From: Chloroflexota bacterium | GTDB taxonomy: Bacteria; Chloroflexota; UBA6077 | Direction of reading: 5' to 3' | Assembly (NCBI GenBank): GCA_021845945.1 | Contig: JAJZRD010000001.1 | Span: forward strand, 1 to 54,627 | DNA: 54,627 nucleotides | Shown: one piece after another, positions 1-8,013 of the stretch | Numbering within the stretch: the first letter of the stretch is position 1 | Layout: the number at the start of each line of letters is the position of its first letter | The notes under the pieces: model-generated | The model's input: the letters and a program-made list of their open reading frames with translations, nothing else | Told to the model about the DNA's origin: nothing | The model's database searches: none | Translations under genes and position numbers: made by a program

Positions 1-26
1 TAGGGGCGGTTCGCGAACCGCCCCTA
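1..26. repeat. Perfect 26-bp palindrome, REP-like
   Basis: Bases 1-13 (TAGGGGCGGTTCG) are the exact reverse complement of bases 14-26, so either strand can fold into a hairpin. It lies 12 bases beyond the stop codon of the minus-strand polymerase gene and could act as its transcription terminator, although no T run follows. Palindromes of this GGGGCGG...CCGCCCC type are, as I recall, scattered in many copies through Chloroflexota genomes. The window starts inside or at the edge of the element, so its left border is unknown. Confidence 0.75.
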
Positions 27-38
27 CACCATATCTCC

Positions 39-1511
39 CTACGCTTTCTCAGCCAGCTGGGACGCCACCACCGCCAGCCCCACGTACAGCCAGAATAGGG
101 CGATCATGTGGGGAAACACGATGTTGACATAATAGTGGTCCAGCAATCCCGCCGATGCGGCCGCCAGCAGGGGAGCGGCCAGACTCAGCAGAGTGCCTCG
201 CACCTCCTCGTTTTGGGCACGCGCCCACCCCACCGCCACCTGCCAGGCCAGCAAGCCCAGCACCAGCAGGAAAGACGCCATCCCGATCAGCCCCATCTCC
301 TGTCCGATCAGCAGGTACATGCTGGAGACCCCCAGGAAGAGATCGACGGAGGGAGGCTCCCCGAAGCCGATGCCCAGCCAGGGATAGGAGGCGATGGTGT
401 TCAGGGCGTTACGGTATTCGTCCAGCCGCATCAGCGCGGCCCGATCCTGGAAGGCGAGTCCCGACAGCAGCCTGCCGACCAGCAGTTGCGATTGAGGCAG
501 GAAGGGCAGGAGCGCGGCCGCCGCCCCGATCAGCAGGAGCAGCCGCCGGTCTCGCAGGAGGCCGACCATCAGGGCGGCTATCAGGAAGCCGCCCAGGGCG
601 CTCCGGGAGTGAGTCAGCAGCAGGGCAGCCACCAGGGGCAGGGCCATGGCCGCCAGCAGCCTGCGGTCGAGTGTGGGCTTCGCGGAAGCCAATTGGGCAA
701 ACAGCAGCGCCGAGGCCATCATCAGCAGCCCGCCGAGGACGTTGGGATCGACCGAGGTTCCGATGGCCCGGAGCACGTCGGTGTCGGCGATGGGCCTCAG
801 GACATCGGAGCCGGTAGGGTAGCCCAAGAAGCCGAGGGAGGATAGGATCTGCGCCGCCGTCGCCTCGGGGAGGTAGAGGAGCGCCAGGGCTATTACCGCC
901 GCGCCGAAGCCGCCCACCAGCAGGGCGGAGATGAGCCGTCTCAGGGTCTGGGTCGTTCGGACGCAGTTCAGCACGCTGAAGAAGAGCAGCGTGCTGTTGA
1001 GGCTTTTCATGAAGAGTCTCATCCGCTCCGGGGAGATGGAGTATGTGAGCCCCAGGACGAAGGAGGCGAGGGCCAGACCCAGGTACAGCAGCACCGGTGT
1101 ATCCAGGGGGCTGCCAGCGAGGGGCTGGTCCCTTTGGAGCACCCGGAACAGCCACGCTGCCAGCAGGGCCGTGAGGATGACGTCCACCAGGGTGAAGCTG
1201 AAGACGAGCTTGACGGGGATCACCGCGTAGGGCAGCAGGTTGCCGACCGCTACGAAGGCCAGCAGACCGAACTCCGGGGAGGCCAGGATGGCGACCACCA
1301 GCAGGGCAACGGCCATCAGCACGCCGATCTGGAAGGGGTCCCAGAGGACGGCGCCTATCCCCAGGAGAGCCCCTCCGAGGGCCGCCAGGAGGGCGATGCG
1401 GGTCCCGATGGGAACTCTCTCGCGAGCGGAGAAGAGTCGCTGGATCAAACTCCGTACTCCCGCTATCGATAGTGGCGCCGAAACTGGTGTTGGACGGCCG
1501 GCGGGACGCAC
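39..1511 (-). CDS. O-antigen ligase/polymerase-like membrane protein
   Basis: A 490-residue polytopic membrane protein with roughly ten to twelve hydrophobic segments and a larger extracytoplasmic loop in the C-terminal half (around residues 330-390, containing RLDEYRNALNTIASYPWLGIGFG). The pattern R..ey...l....p.lGiGfG is what I associate with the Wzy/WaaL O-antigen ligase family, which polymerises or attaches glycan chains at the outer face of the membrane. It is the last gene of a minus-strand run with two soluble glycosyltransferases and a GT39-like protein, which fits surface polysaccharide or glycolipid assembly. The start is a GTG with a short GGAG three bases upstream; a later start near residue 20 is possible. 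Substrate unknown. Confidence 0.8.
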   Translation of the reverse strand: MRPAGRPTPVSAPLSIAGVRSLIQRLFSARERVPIGTRIALLAALGGALLGIGAVLWDPFQIGVLMAVALLVVAILASPEFGLLAFVAVGNLLPYAVIPVKLVFSFTLVDVILTALLAAWLFRVLQRDQPLAGSPLDTPVLLYLGLALASFVLGLTYSISPERMRLFMKSLNSTLLFFSVLNCVRTTQTLRRLISALLVGGFGAAVIALALLYLPEATAAQILSSLGFLGYPTGSDVLRPIADTDVLRAIGTSVDPNVLGGLLMMASALLFAQLASAKPTLDRRLLAAMALPLVAALLLTHSRSALGGFLIAALMVGLLRDRRLLLLIGAAAALLPFLPQSQLLVGRLLSGLAFQDRAALMRLDEYRNALNTIASYPWLGIGFGEPPSVDLFLGVSSMYLLIGQEMGLIGMASFLLVLGLLAWQVAVGWARAQNEEVRGTLLSLAAPLLAAASAGLLDHYYVNIVFPHMIALFWLYVGLAVVASQLAEKA

Positions 1512-1548
1512 GCGCTCCGCGGGGTAGCCACGAGGCCAAGCCCCTGCC

Positions 1549-4038
1549 CTACGGTGTCGGTGAGCCCGCTCCAGCCGTCGGCTGCGGCGTCTTCTTGTCC
1601 AGCTGAATCTCCAGGGTGCCCACCTGGGTGTAGCGGAGCGGGGAGACCTCCTTCTCCTGGCTGCTCACCACGGCGATCGCTACCCCATACCTGGGGGAGG
1701 GGGGCGTCGGCGCGATCAGCCAGTGCTTCGTGCGCACCGGCTCGCCGGGGCGCCAGCGGTAGGCCGGGTAGCCCGGCGCCAGCGGCACCGCCTGGTCGCC
1801 GACCGGTTTTCCCCGTTCGTCCAGGAAGGCGACGTGAAGAAGGTAGTCCCCAACCGCCCGCTGTGGCACTCGCCACACCAGTTCCAGGTCGGCCGGCTCG
1901 CCCGGTTTGACCGAGGAACGGCTCAGACGGGACTCCAGCAGATCGAGCCGGTCGCTGGCCAGGTACCAGCTTCCCGCGGCCGGTCGATCGGCCGGCGGGA
2001 AGGCTTCCTCGGGGGTCGCCGTGACCGACATCTGCCCCAGGGAGAGGATCGTCCCAAGCTTCTCGCCCGAGGAGCGCTCGACGCTCATGTCCTTCATGGT
2101 GCTCTCGTCGTAGAGGAGCAACTGCAGCTCGTAGCTGCCCGGGGGAGTGCCCGGCGGTATGGCGAGGGTATGTCTGTCGTGGAGGATATCCTGCACTTTC
2201 CATTGGCTGGGCGGGTAGAAAGGGGTGATCATGAGCTCGTCGACGATAGCGAACTGGTGGCCCTGTCCGTCTACCAGCATCAGCTTGGTCTTCAGCTTGC
2301 CGTCGGCCTTCCGCAGCGGCCTCCAGTGGAGGTCGAACTGAACGGAACCTCCGGCCGCGACCCGGGTGGCTGAGACGTTCCAGCCCCAGAACTCCAGCAG
2401 CTTGCCGCCGAAGATCGCGTCGGTCTTGTGATCCACCTTGGGGTAGTAGCTGAATCTCTGCCCTGGAGTCAGGTCGAACAGCCGCAGCCCGAGCCCGCCG
2501 AAGGAGGCTTCCACGGGTACCTCTGTGGCCTGATCCTCCATGACGTGCATTACGTAGCCGGCCGGATCGGCCCACTGGGTCTGCCAAAGGATGAACCAGA
2601 GCCGGTGGTAGTTCTGATCGACCATCCGGTTTAGCCGGATGATGGCGCCGTCGAAGTCGTCGAACGGCTCCATGGGGTACCAGGGGATCTGGAGCTTGCT
2701 GTAGTAGACGTAGGGGTGGTAGCTGTTCATCATCAGCACCACCGCATCGCCGGGCTGGGAGTGGCTCTCGACGTAGCTCACCAGCGCCCGGTAGTCGCCG
2801 TACTGCTGAACGCCGGTGTTCCCGTCGCCCACGTGCATCAGCTTCGCCGGCTGCCCGTAGACGGCCGAGACGGCCACGGTGGCCGCGAGGGCGGCTGCGC
2901 CCAGGCAGGGCAGCGCCACGCGAAGCAGCAGGGGCATCGGCCGGACGGCGGTGCGCAGGAGGGTCGCGATCCCCCACGCCAGGGTCAGGTAGAAGGCCGG
3001 CGTAACCACCAGCAGGTACCTGGGGTCGAACTTGGGGCGGTAATAGGCCACGGCAAAGAGCAGAACGGAGGGCACCAGCAGGTAGAGCAGCAGGAAGAGG
3101 ATGTGCGGGGACAGCTTCCTGGAGCTCCCCAGGGGCAGGGCCAGCAGCCCCAGGGCCAGCAGGGCGATGCCCAGCACCACGGGCAGCGAAGTCCCGCTCG
3201 GTCCGACGCCACCTCCTGCCACGAACAGCAGCAGGGAGGTGCGCAGGGCTGCATCCAGCTGCAGGGTGCCGGGCCAGTAGTCGCTGATCCGCTCCAGCTG
3301 GGCCACGGAGTAGCTGAGCCACGGCAGATAGGCGACCACCACGGCCGCCAGGGAGAGCAGCCATCGCCTCCAGAACCGCTGGTGAGACCTCCAGGTCAAC
3401 AGCACGAAGAGGAGCTGGAAGGCGAGTAGCAGAAAGGCGGTGTAGTGGGTATAGAGGGCCGCGACCGTGGCCAGGGCGTAGGCAACCCAGTTCCTCCAGC
3501 GGGGGCCGGCGAGGGCCACCAGCAGCAGGTAGGAGGAGAGCATCCCCATGAAAGTGACGGCCATGTAGTTGCGGGCCTCTTGGGAATAGCCGATGTAGAA
3601 GGCGGAGGTGGCGGCTATGGTAGCGCCAACCAGCCCCACCAGACTGACCGGCAACCGTCCTCTGAGCCCCGCCAACAGCTCGAGCCGCCTGCCCGTCTGG
3701 TAGATCAGCGGTATCAGAAGGACGCCGAAGACGACCGAGGGGAGGCGCACGGCGAACTCGCCGTTCCCCGCGATGGACATCCAGAAGTGGAGCAGGGTCG
3801 GATAGAGGGGAGGGTGGATGTCCTCGGTCACCAGTAGGTGGAACAGCTCGGGCAGCGGTTTCGCAGCGAAGACCACGCTCATGGCCTCGTCGACCCAGAG
3901 GCTCTGGCTGTCGAGCCGGTAGAGTCGAAGGGCCAGGGCGGCCAGGATGACGATAGATAGAAGAGCAGTGGGGAGAGCTCTCTCTGCTGAGAGCCTCCTG
4001 GCTTTAGCCGTCGGGGTCTCGATCCTTTCCAATGGCAA
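1549..4038 (-). CDS. GT39/ArnT-like membrane glycosyltransferase
   Basis: 829 residues. The N-terminal ~500 residues are multi-pass membrane and carry the hallmarks of GT39/PMT-type enzymes that use polyprenyl-phosphate sugars: the first-loop acidic motif LDSQSLWVDEAMS (about residues 45-57) and DIHPPLYPTLLHFW about 25 residues later. From about residue 540 the protein becomes soluble and looks like two beta-sandwich domains (WGWNVSATRVAAGGSVQFDLHW, then PGEPADLELVWRVP), a tail shared by large exported-side glycosyltransferases of Chloroflexota as I recall them. The stop lies 37 bases before the polymerase gene, and the GT4 gene is 29 bases upstream, so these are one operon. Acceptor and sugar cannot be read from the sequence. 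Confidence 0.85.
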   Translation of the reverse strand: MPLERIETPTAKARRLSAERALPTALLSIVILAALALRLYRLDSQSLWVDEAMSVVFAAKPLPELFHLLVTEDIHPPLYPTLLHFWMSIAGNGEFAVRLPSVVFGVLLIPLIYQTGRRLELLAGLRGRLPVSLVGLVGATIAATSAFYIGYSQEARNYMAVTFMGMLSSYLLLVALAGPRWRNWVAYALATVAALYTHYTAFLLLAFQLLFVLLTWRSHQRFWRRWLLSLAAVVVAYLPWLSYSVAQLERISDYWPGTLQLDAALRTSLLLFVAGGGVGPSGTSLPVVLGIALLALGLLALPLGSSRKLSPHILFLLLYLLVPSVLLFAVAYYRPKFDPRYLLVVTPAFYLTLAWGIATLLRTAVRPMPLLLRVALPCLGAAALAATVAVSAVYGQPAKLMHVGDGNTGVQQYGDYRALVSYVESHSQPGDAVVLMMNSYHPYVYYSKLQIPWYPMEPFDDFDGAIIRLNRMVDQNYHRLWFILWQTQWADPAGYVMHVMEDQATEVPVEASFGGLGLRLFDLTPGQRFSYYPKVDHKTDAIFGGKLLEFWGWNVSATRVAAGGSVQFDLHWRPLRKADGKLKTKLMLVDGQGHQFAIVDELMITPFYPPSQWKVQDILHDRHTLAIPPGTPPGSYELQLLLYDESTMKDMSVERSSGEKLGTILSLGQMSVTATPEEAFPPADRPAAGSWYLASDRLDLLESRLSRSSVKPGEPADLELVWRVPQRAVGDYLLHVAFLDERGKPVGDQAVPLAPGYPAYRWRPGEPVRTKHWLIAPTPPSPRYGVAIAVVSSQEKEVSPLRYTQVGTLEIQLDKKTPQPTAGAGSPTP

Positions 4039-4067
4039 TTCCCTACGAGTAGTTCAGTTCCAACGGG

Positions 4068-5276
4068 TCAACGGTCCCGTTCCAGGAGCGTTTCGTACAT
4101 CCTAAGGTGGCGGGCCGCGATGTCGCGCCACTGGAAGTGCCGGCCCAGGGCCCGTGCGCCGGAGGCCAGCCGTTCCCGGGCGGCGGGATCGAGCCACAGC
4201 CGCTCGATGGCGTCGGCCAGGGCCGACGGGCTGTCCCTTTCTACCATGGTCACGTTCTCGCCGTCCACCAGAGATGGATCGGGATGCTGGGGGAAGGTGG
4301 TCACGATGGGGAGGCCGTGCACCAGCGCCGCCAGCAGGCTGCCCCGGCGCAGCGACACCCCGTCCCTGAAGGGCAGCGCACAGAGATCCGAGGAGAGGAG
4401 CGCGGCGGACACCTGCTCCCCGGCCACGAAACCGGTCCAGTATAACCGGTCTTCCAGCCGCCGCGACTTGATGAGGCGCACGATCCGTTGGGAGTAGCTG
4501 CGGTTGGTGGGGTCGCTCTCTCCGGCCTCTCCGCCCACGATCAGCAATCGCCATCGGAGACCCCTGCCCGCCAGCAGACCCAGGGCCTGCACCAGGAACT
4601 CCACACCTTTGCTGTCGTTCATGAAGCCGAAGTAGGAAACGGTGAGGGTATCGTCGTCGGCGCCGATCTGCCGGCGCCAGCGGGCTCGATCGAAGTCGGC
4701 GGGGGGAGCGCAATCCAGGTTGCTGCCGATGGGGATGAGCCAGCGCTTGGCCACGCCCTCGGGTCCGCGCTCGCCGAGCCCGCCCAGCTCCTCCAGGTCG
4801 GCGCCGTTGGTCACCACCGTGGCGTGGCTCAGGGCGTCCAGGGCGCGCAGGGAGGCCGGACGCAAGGGACCGGCCTTAGGGAAGAGGTAGGGCACGCGAA
4901 GGTCGTGGAAGGTGGTCACCAACTTCACCTTCGGCGCGCGCAGCCGCAGGTAGAGGGGCAGGAGATTGACGGCCGGGTGCATGGCGTACGCCGCAGCCTG
5001 GTACTGGATCTGAAGTATCCGGGGGCAGCACCGGTCGACCGTCGAGGCCAGGCGGAGCCAGGAGGCAAAGCCCCAGTCTCGCATCACCCGCAGGACCGAG
5101 GGCCCGTCGGATCCCCCATCCCGGTCGGGAAGGCCCTGGTTCCCCTCGGTCACCACGGTAACCTGTGCCCCCTGCCGTCGCAGGTGGGAGGACAGCAACG
5201 CGGTGTAGTCCCCAACGCCGCCCTGGGCGGGAGGGTACTCGCCGGTGAGCATCATGACGTGCAGCGCGTCGCTCAT
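4068..5276 (-). CDS. GT4 family glycosyltransferase
   Basis: A 402-residue cytoplasmic GT-B protein. The N terminus MLTGEYPPAQGGVGDYTALL is the usual glycine-rich nucleotide-sugar glycosyltransferase opening (EYPP..GGVG.Y). The C-terminal Rossmann half shows the donor-site features SYFGFMNDSKGVEFLVQAL and the region ALVHGLPIVTTFPQHPD followed by a conserved acidic position. It would transfer a sugar from an NDP-sugar to a lipid-linked acceptor. It starts 22 bases after the GT2 gene ends and is followed 29 bases later by the GT39-like gene, all minus strand. Confidence 0.88.
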   Translation of the reverse strand: MSDALHVMMLTGEYPPAQGGVGDYTALLSSHLRRQGAQVTVVTEGNQGLPDRDGGSDGPSVLRVMRDWGFASWLRLASTVDRCCPRILQIQYQAAAYAMHPAVNLLPLYLRLRAPKVKLVTTFHDLRVPYLFPKAGPLRPASLRALDALSHATVVTNGADLEELGGLGERGPEGVAKRWLIPIGSNLDCAPPADFDRARWRRQIGADDDTLTVSYFGFMNDSKGVEFLVQALGLLAGRGLRWRLLIVGGEAGESDPTNRSYSQRIVRLIKSRRLEDRLYWTGFVAGEQVSAALLSSDLCALPFRDGVSLRRGSLLAALVHGLPIVTTFPQHPDPSLVDGENVTMVERDSPSALADAIERLWLDPAARERLASGARALGRHFQWRDIAARHLRMYETLLERDR

Positions 5277-5298
5277 CCTATCCTGCCTGTCCTGTCCT

Positions 5299-6258
5299 TC
5301 ACGGGGTCACCCTGCCCCAGCGGAGCACCCAGCCCAGCTCCCACGCCACCACCTGGGCCAGTACTCCGATGCGCTGGCGTCGCATCGAGCGCTTTCGCCG
5401 GAGTAGCAGCAGCTTGGCCACGTCCTCCGCAAGGAGAAACAGGTAGTTGGCCAGCAGGAAAACCCGCAGCAGCTGGGCGAAGCCCCGGCCGTGATACCTC
5501 TCGAAGTAGCGGCCCTTGCTGTGCTGAAAGCGGGTGTGCCGGTGGAAGAGGTCCTGGTCGCTGCTCCGTCCGCCGTAGTGGATCAGGCGAGCGGCGGGGT
5601 GGTAGAAGACCTTCCAGCCCGCCGCCACGAAGCGGCGGCACCAGTCCAGCTCCTCGGAGTACATGAAGTAGCCCTCGTCCATCAGCCCCACCTGCTGCAC
5701 GGCAGCTGTCCTCACCAGGAAAGCTGCCCCCACGACCCAGTCCACCTCCTGGGTCTGAAGGTCGTCCCGATCCAGGACGTAGAAGCGGCGCAGGGCCGGG
5801 TGGCCGGGCATCCATCGCTGCAGGACGGTGCTCTCAAGGAAGGCCGTCGCAGCCGTCGGGAACCGCCGCCGTGAGGATTGGATGGTGCCGTCGGGGTTCA
5901 GTAGCTGAGGTCCCACCACAGCCACCTCGGGATGCTCCTCGGCGAAGCGCAGCATCTCCGCTATGGCCGTCCCGACGATCTCCGTGTCGGGGTTCAGGAC
6001 CAGGAGGTAGTCGCCTGTGGCGCGCGATATGGCCAGGTTGTTGGCTCGAGCGAAGCCGGCGTTCTCGGAGTTGGCGAGGAGGATGGCTTGCGGGAAGCGG
6101 GAAGCGACCATCTCCGAGCTTCCGTCGCGGGAGCCGTTATCCACCACCAGCAGCTCCAGATCTCGAAGGCCGGCCACCGAAGCGTAAACGGACTCCAGGC
6201 AGCGCTCCAGCAGCTGCCGCGTGTTCCAGTTGACTAAGATGACGGAGAGTCTGGCCAA
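5299..6258 (-). CDS. GT2 family glycosyltransferase, first gene of polysaccharide operon
   Basis: A GT-A fold family 2 glycosyltransferase of 319 residues. It opens with [21 protein letters not shown], then the nucleotide-binding acidic stretch [14 protein letters not shown], the metal-binding DxD-type segment LVLNPDTEI, and the later EELDWCRR motif typical of rhamnosyl-like GT2 enzymes. I chose a TTG start at 6258 because GGAG lies five bases upstream and because the family normally begins directly at this beta strand. The open frame continues upstream to 6384, but that extension (a Ser/Arg-rich stretch) has no family character. It is the promoter-proximal gene of the four-gene polysaccharide operon. 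Confidence 0.87.
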   Translation of the reverse strand: MARLSVILVNWNTRQLLERCLESVYASVAGLRDLELLVVDNGSRDGSSEMVASRFPQAILLANSENAGFARANNLAISRATGDYLLVLNPDTEIVGTAIAEMLRFAEEHPEVAVVGPQLLNPDGTIQSSRRRFPTAATAFLESTVLQRWMPGHPALRRFYVLDRDDLQTQEVDWVVGAAFLVRTAAVQQVGLMDEGYFMYSEELDWCRRFVAAGWKVFYHPAARLIHYGGRSSDQDLFHRHTRFQHSKGRYFERYHGRGFAQLLRVFLLANYLFLLAEDVAKLLLLRRKRSMRRQRIGVLAQVVAWELGWVLRWGRVTP

Positions 6259-6477
6259 GGGTACTCCATCTGCGGAGATGGTCGGTTCGGATGCCCTCAG
6301 AGAACGCAGAGCGCAGGCAGACAGACGGTGAATGGTGGGAGGCGGCAGCCAGGAGACAATACATGGATTGAGGGGGCGCGTCAAGGGACGGCAGGAGAGC
6401 CGGCCCTCACGGCCTGGGGCGCGGAGACACGCCGGAACCAGCCCGTCTCGCGCGGGTCGGGATCGCGTGTACTGGGC

Positions 6478-7041
6478 TCAACTGGCTATGGAGGAAGTTC
6501 CATCGGACTTGGTGAAGCGCAGGTAGGCCACCTTCACCGGACAGCTCTCGTGGTGCTCGCTGCCGCAGTGGAGGCAAACCGACTGAGCCGTTTCCTCGTC
6601 ATCGATGGCTGTGGTGATGAACACCTCCATGCCTCGATGCAGGGCATCCCGGGACGTCGGGTCGAGTTGGTCGAGCACGGCGGTGAAGCGGCGGGCCCGC
6701 TCCCGGTAGATCTGGTTCACCAGCGACTTGCCGTCTTCCGTAAGGCGGATGCGCACCACGCGCCGGTCATGGGGATCTTCGGATCGGCTGGCGAATCCCT
6801 TCCTCACCAGTCGATCGATGGTCTTCGTCGCTGCCGGGAAGCTGATGCCGAGTCCCTCAGCCACATCGCTCATGAGACTGCTCTCGTTCAGGGAGAGGTA
6901 GCGGAGGGCTATGAGTTGGGAGGGGGTTACCTGCTGCTCGAAGCTTTCGTCGAGCATTCGCTGGGTCATCAGCTTCTCGATGATCGCTACGAACAGGTCT
7001 GAGTCGTGCTCGACCTTGCTGGTGGATGTGCCAGGGTTCAT
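6478..7041 (-). CDS. MarR family regulator with C-terminal Cys/His cluster
   Basis: 187 residues. A winged-helix MarR domain occupies about residues 15-145, with recognition helix around LGISFPAATKTIDRLVRKG and the wing DPHDRRVVRIRLTEDG. Beyond the fold is an unusual tail with C156, C159, H163, H164 and C167 (VCLHCGSEHHESCP), a spacing that could bind Zn or Fe or act as a redox switch. The ATG is preceded by AGGAGGG four bases upstream. A 6-5-6 inverted repeat sits between promoter and start codon, which suggests autoregulation. No obvious target gene is adjacent other than the hypothetical gene at 7114-7629, which is transcribed in the same direction. Confidence 0.88.
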   Translation of the reverse strand: MNPGTSTSKVEHDSDLFVAIIEKLMTQRMLDESFEQQVTPSQLIALRYLSLNESSLMSDVAEGLGISFPAATKTIDRLVRKGFASRSEDPHDRRVVRIRLTEDGKSLVNQIYRERARRFTAVLDQLDPTSRDALHRGMEVFITTAIDDEETAQSVCLHCGSEHHESCPVKVAYLRFTKSDGTSSIAS

Positions 7042-7055
7042 TTCACCCTCCTAAG

Positions 7056-7072
7056 CTATCTGCCATAGATAG
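7056..7072. promoter_or_regulatory. Probable MarR operator (CTATCT-N5-AGATAG)
   Basis: A perfect 6-bp inverted repeat with a five-base centre lies 15-31 bases upstream of the MarR start codon and downstream of its candidate promoter. MarR-family proteins bind short palindromes of this size in their own leader, so this is a likely autoregulatory site. The assignment is from position and symmetry only. Confidence 0.55.
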
Positions 7073-7089
7073 TCGGCGGCTGCTTCCAG

Positions 7090-7117
7090 TTTATCACCTG
7101 GCTAACTTACCAGTCAA
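7090..7117 (-). promoter_or_regulatory. Candidate sigma70-type promoter for marR
   Basis: On the minus strand TTGACT (7117-7112) and GATAAA (7095-7090) are separated by 16 bases, and the next gene downstream is the MarR regulator. The -35 hexamer overlaps the stop codon of the upstream gene. Confidence 0.4.
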
Positions 7118-7629
7118 CGACTTGCCAACAAACGGCGCAGCAGCAGTGCTATCCCCAGTACCGCGCCGAAGGCCGCCCCGAACCGGGCCGCGGCGGCGCC
7201 GTCGACCAGCGTCTGGACGTTGCCCTCTACCCTCCCCGCCAGCAGCACCCCCACCTGGAGGTTGCCGTTCACGCTGCCCGAGAGGGCGACGCCGACCCGC
7301 GCGTCGGGGGCATCCACCTGCCGGGAGATCAGGATTCCGGCGCCGCTCTGCCGCAGGTTGGCCTGGTTGGCGAGCAGCCACTGGGAGCCACCCCTCTCTA
7401 CGGTGAGATTCCTGGCGACTGCCACCACGGACCCGCCCAGGTCGATGGCAGCCTCGTCGGACACCACCAGCAGAGCCGCACCCCGGCTGATCTCCACCCG
7501 ATCTGCCTGGACGACCGCCGCCAATTGTGATCGAACGGGACCCGCCAGTTGCACCTCCGGCTGGCCCGCCGGTGCAGGCTCCTCTCGAGGCGCGCCGCCC
7601 TCGGGTTGCAGTCCCTGATCGCTCTCCAT
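7114..7629 (-). CDS. Hypothetical membrane-anchored protein with short beta repeats
   Basis: 171 residues from the ATG at 7629, which has GGGAGGG four bases upstream; the open frame extends 23 codons further but without a ribosome site. The first 30 residues are Pro/Glu/Gly-rich. Residues ~35-145 are a run of short alternating hydrophobic strands with recurring small turns (RVEISRGAALLVVS, GSVNGNLQVGVLLAGRVEGNVQ), the look of a small beta-helix or bactofilin-like scaffold. The last ~20 residues form one hydrophobic segment ending in LLRRLLASR, a likely C-terminal membrane anchor. I do not recognise the family and assign no function. Confidence 0.6.
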   Translation of the reverse strand: MESDQGLQPEGGAPREEPAPAGQPEVQLAGPVRSQLAAVVQADRVEISRGAALLVVSDEAAIDLGGSVVAVARNLTVERGGSQWLLANQANLRQSGAGILISRQVDAPDARVGVALSGSVNGNLQVGVLLAGRVEGNVQTLVDGAAAARFGAAFGAVLGIALLLRRLLASR

Positions 7630-7820
7630 GTTGCCCTCCCTGTCCTCCGTAAGCGCCGGTAACCGGCTGAAACGGCCTCCGCGATGAGCCGGTCCCACTC
7701 AACCTGCATCCCGGCAACAGCCTGCCAAATGAATGGGGTTGATAGTATGGCTAGTTTAGTACAACCAGGCTCCGTCGCACAACGCGATACGGGGACACGG
7801 TGACGGCGAGGTGGAGAGAC

Positions 7821-7881
7821 ACGGAGACGCGGAGAGGGGCCGACGTCTTCCCTCAGCGTCTCCCCTTCCCCGCGTCTCCGT
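7821..7881. repeat. Long inverted repeat, REP-like, downstream of the small gene
   Basis: Perfect 12-bp arms ACGGAGACGCGG (7821-7832) and CCGCGTCTCCGT (7870-7881), with a further GGGG/CCCC pairing inside. The flanks (7790-7830) are built from related GACACGG-type units. This element follows the end of the 26-residue gene on the minus strand and could terminate its transcript, but no T run is present. Confidence 0.6.
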
Positions 7882-7906
7882 CTCGTGGTCCACTATCGGG
7901 GCATGC

Positions 7907-7987
7907 TTACTTCTTCTTGGGGCCCTTGTTCTTCATCGGCTCCTTCGCCTGCTTCGGCTTGTCCTTACCCGACTTCTTCCCTGCCAC
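7907..7987 (-). CDS. 26-residue lysine-rich small protein
   Basis: A very small gene: GTG start at 7987 with a strong AAAGGAGG nine bases upstream, ending TAA. The product begins MAGKKSGKDKPKQ and ends PKKK; 12 of 26 residues are lysine, and there are no hydrophobic segments. It lies 26 bases after the Lon stop codon and probably shares its transcript. The composition suggests nucleic-acid or ribosome association, but that is inference. The strong ribosome site and the lack of any larger alternative reading make me think it is real. Confidence 0.55.
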   Translation of the reverse strand: MAGKKSGKDKPKQAKEPMKNKGPKKK

Positions 7988-8013
7988 GGTGTGCAACCTC
8001 CTTTCCTCTCGTG

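Noticed and set aside
1463..3364. Minus-strand open frame of 633 codons overlapping the GT39-like gene in another frame
   Set aside because: Arg/Ala/Gly-rich out-of-frame reading of the glycosyltransferase gene.
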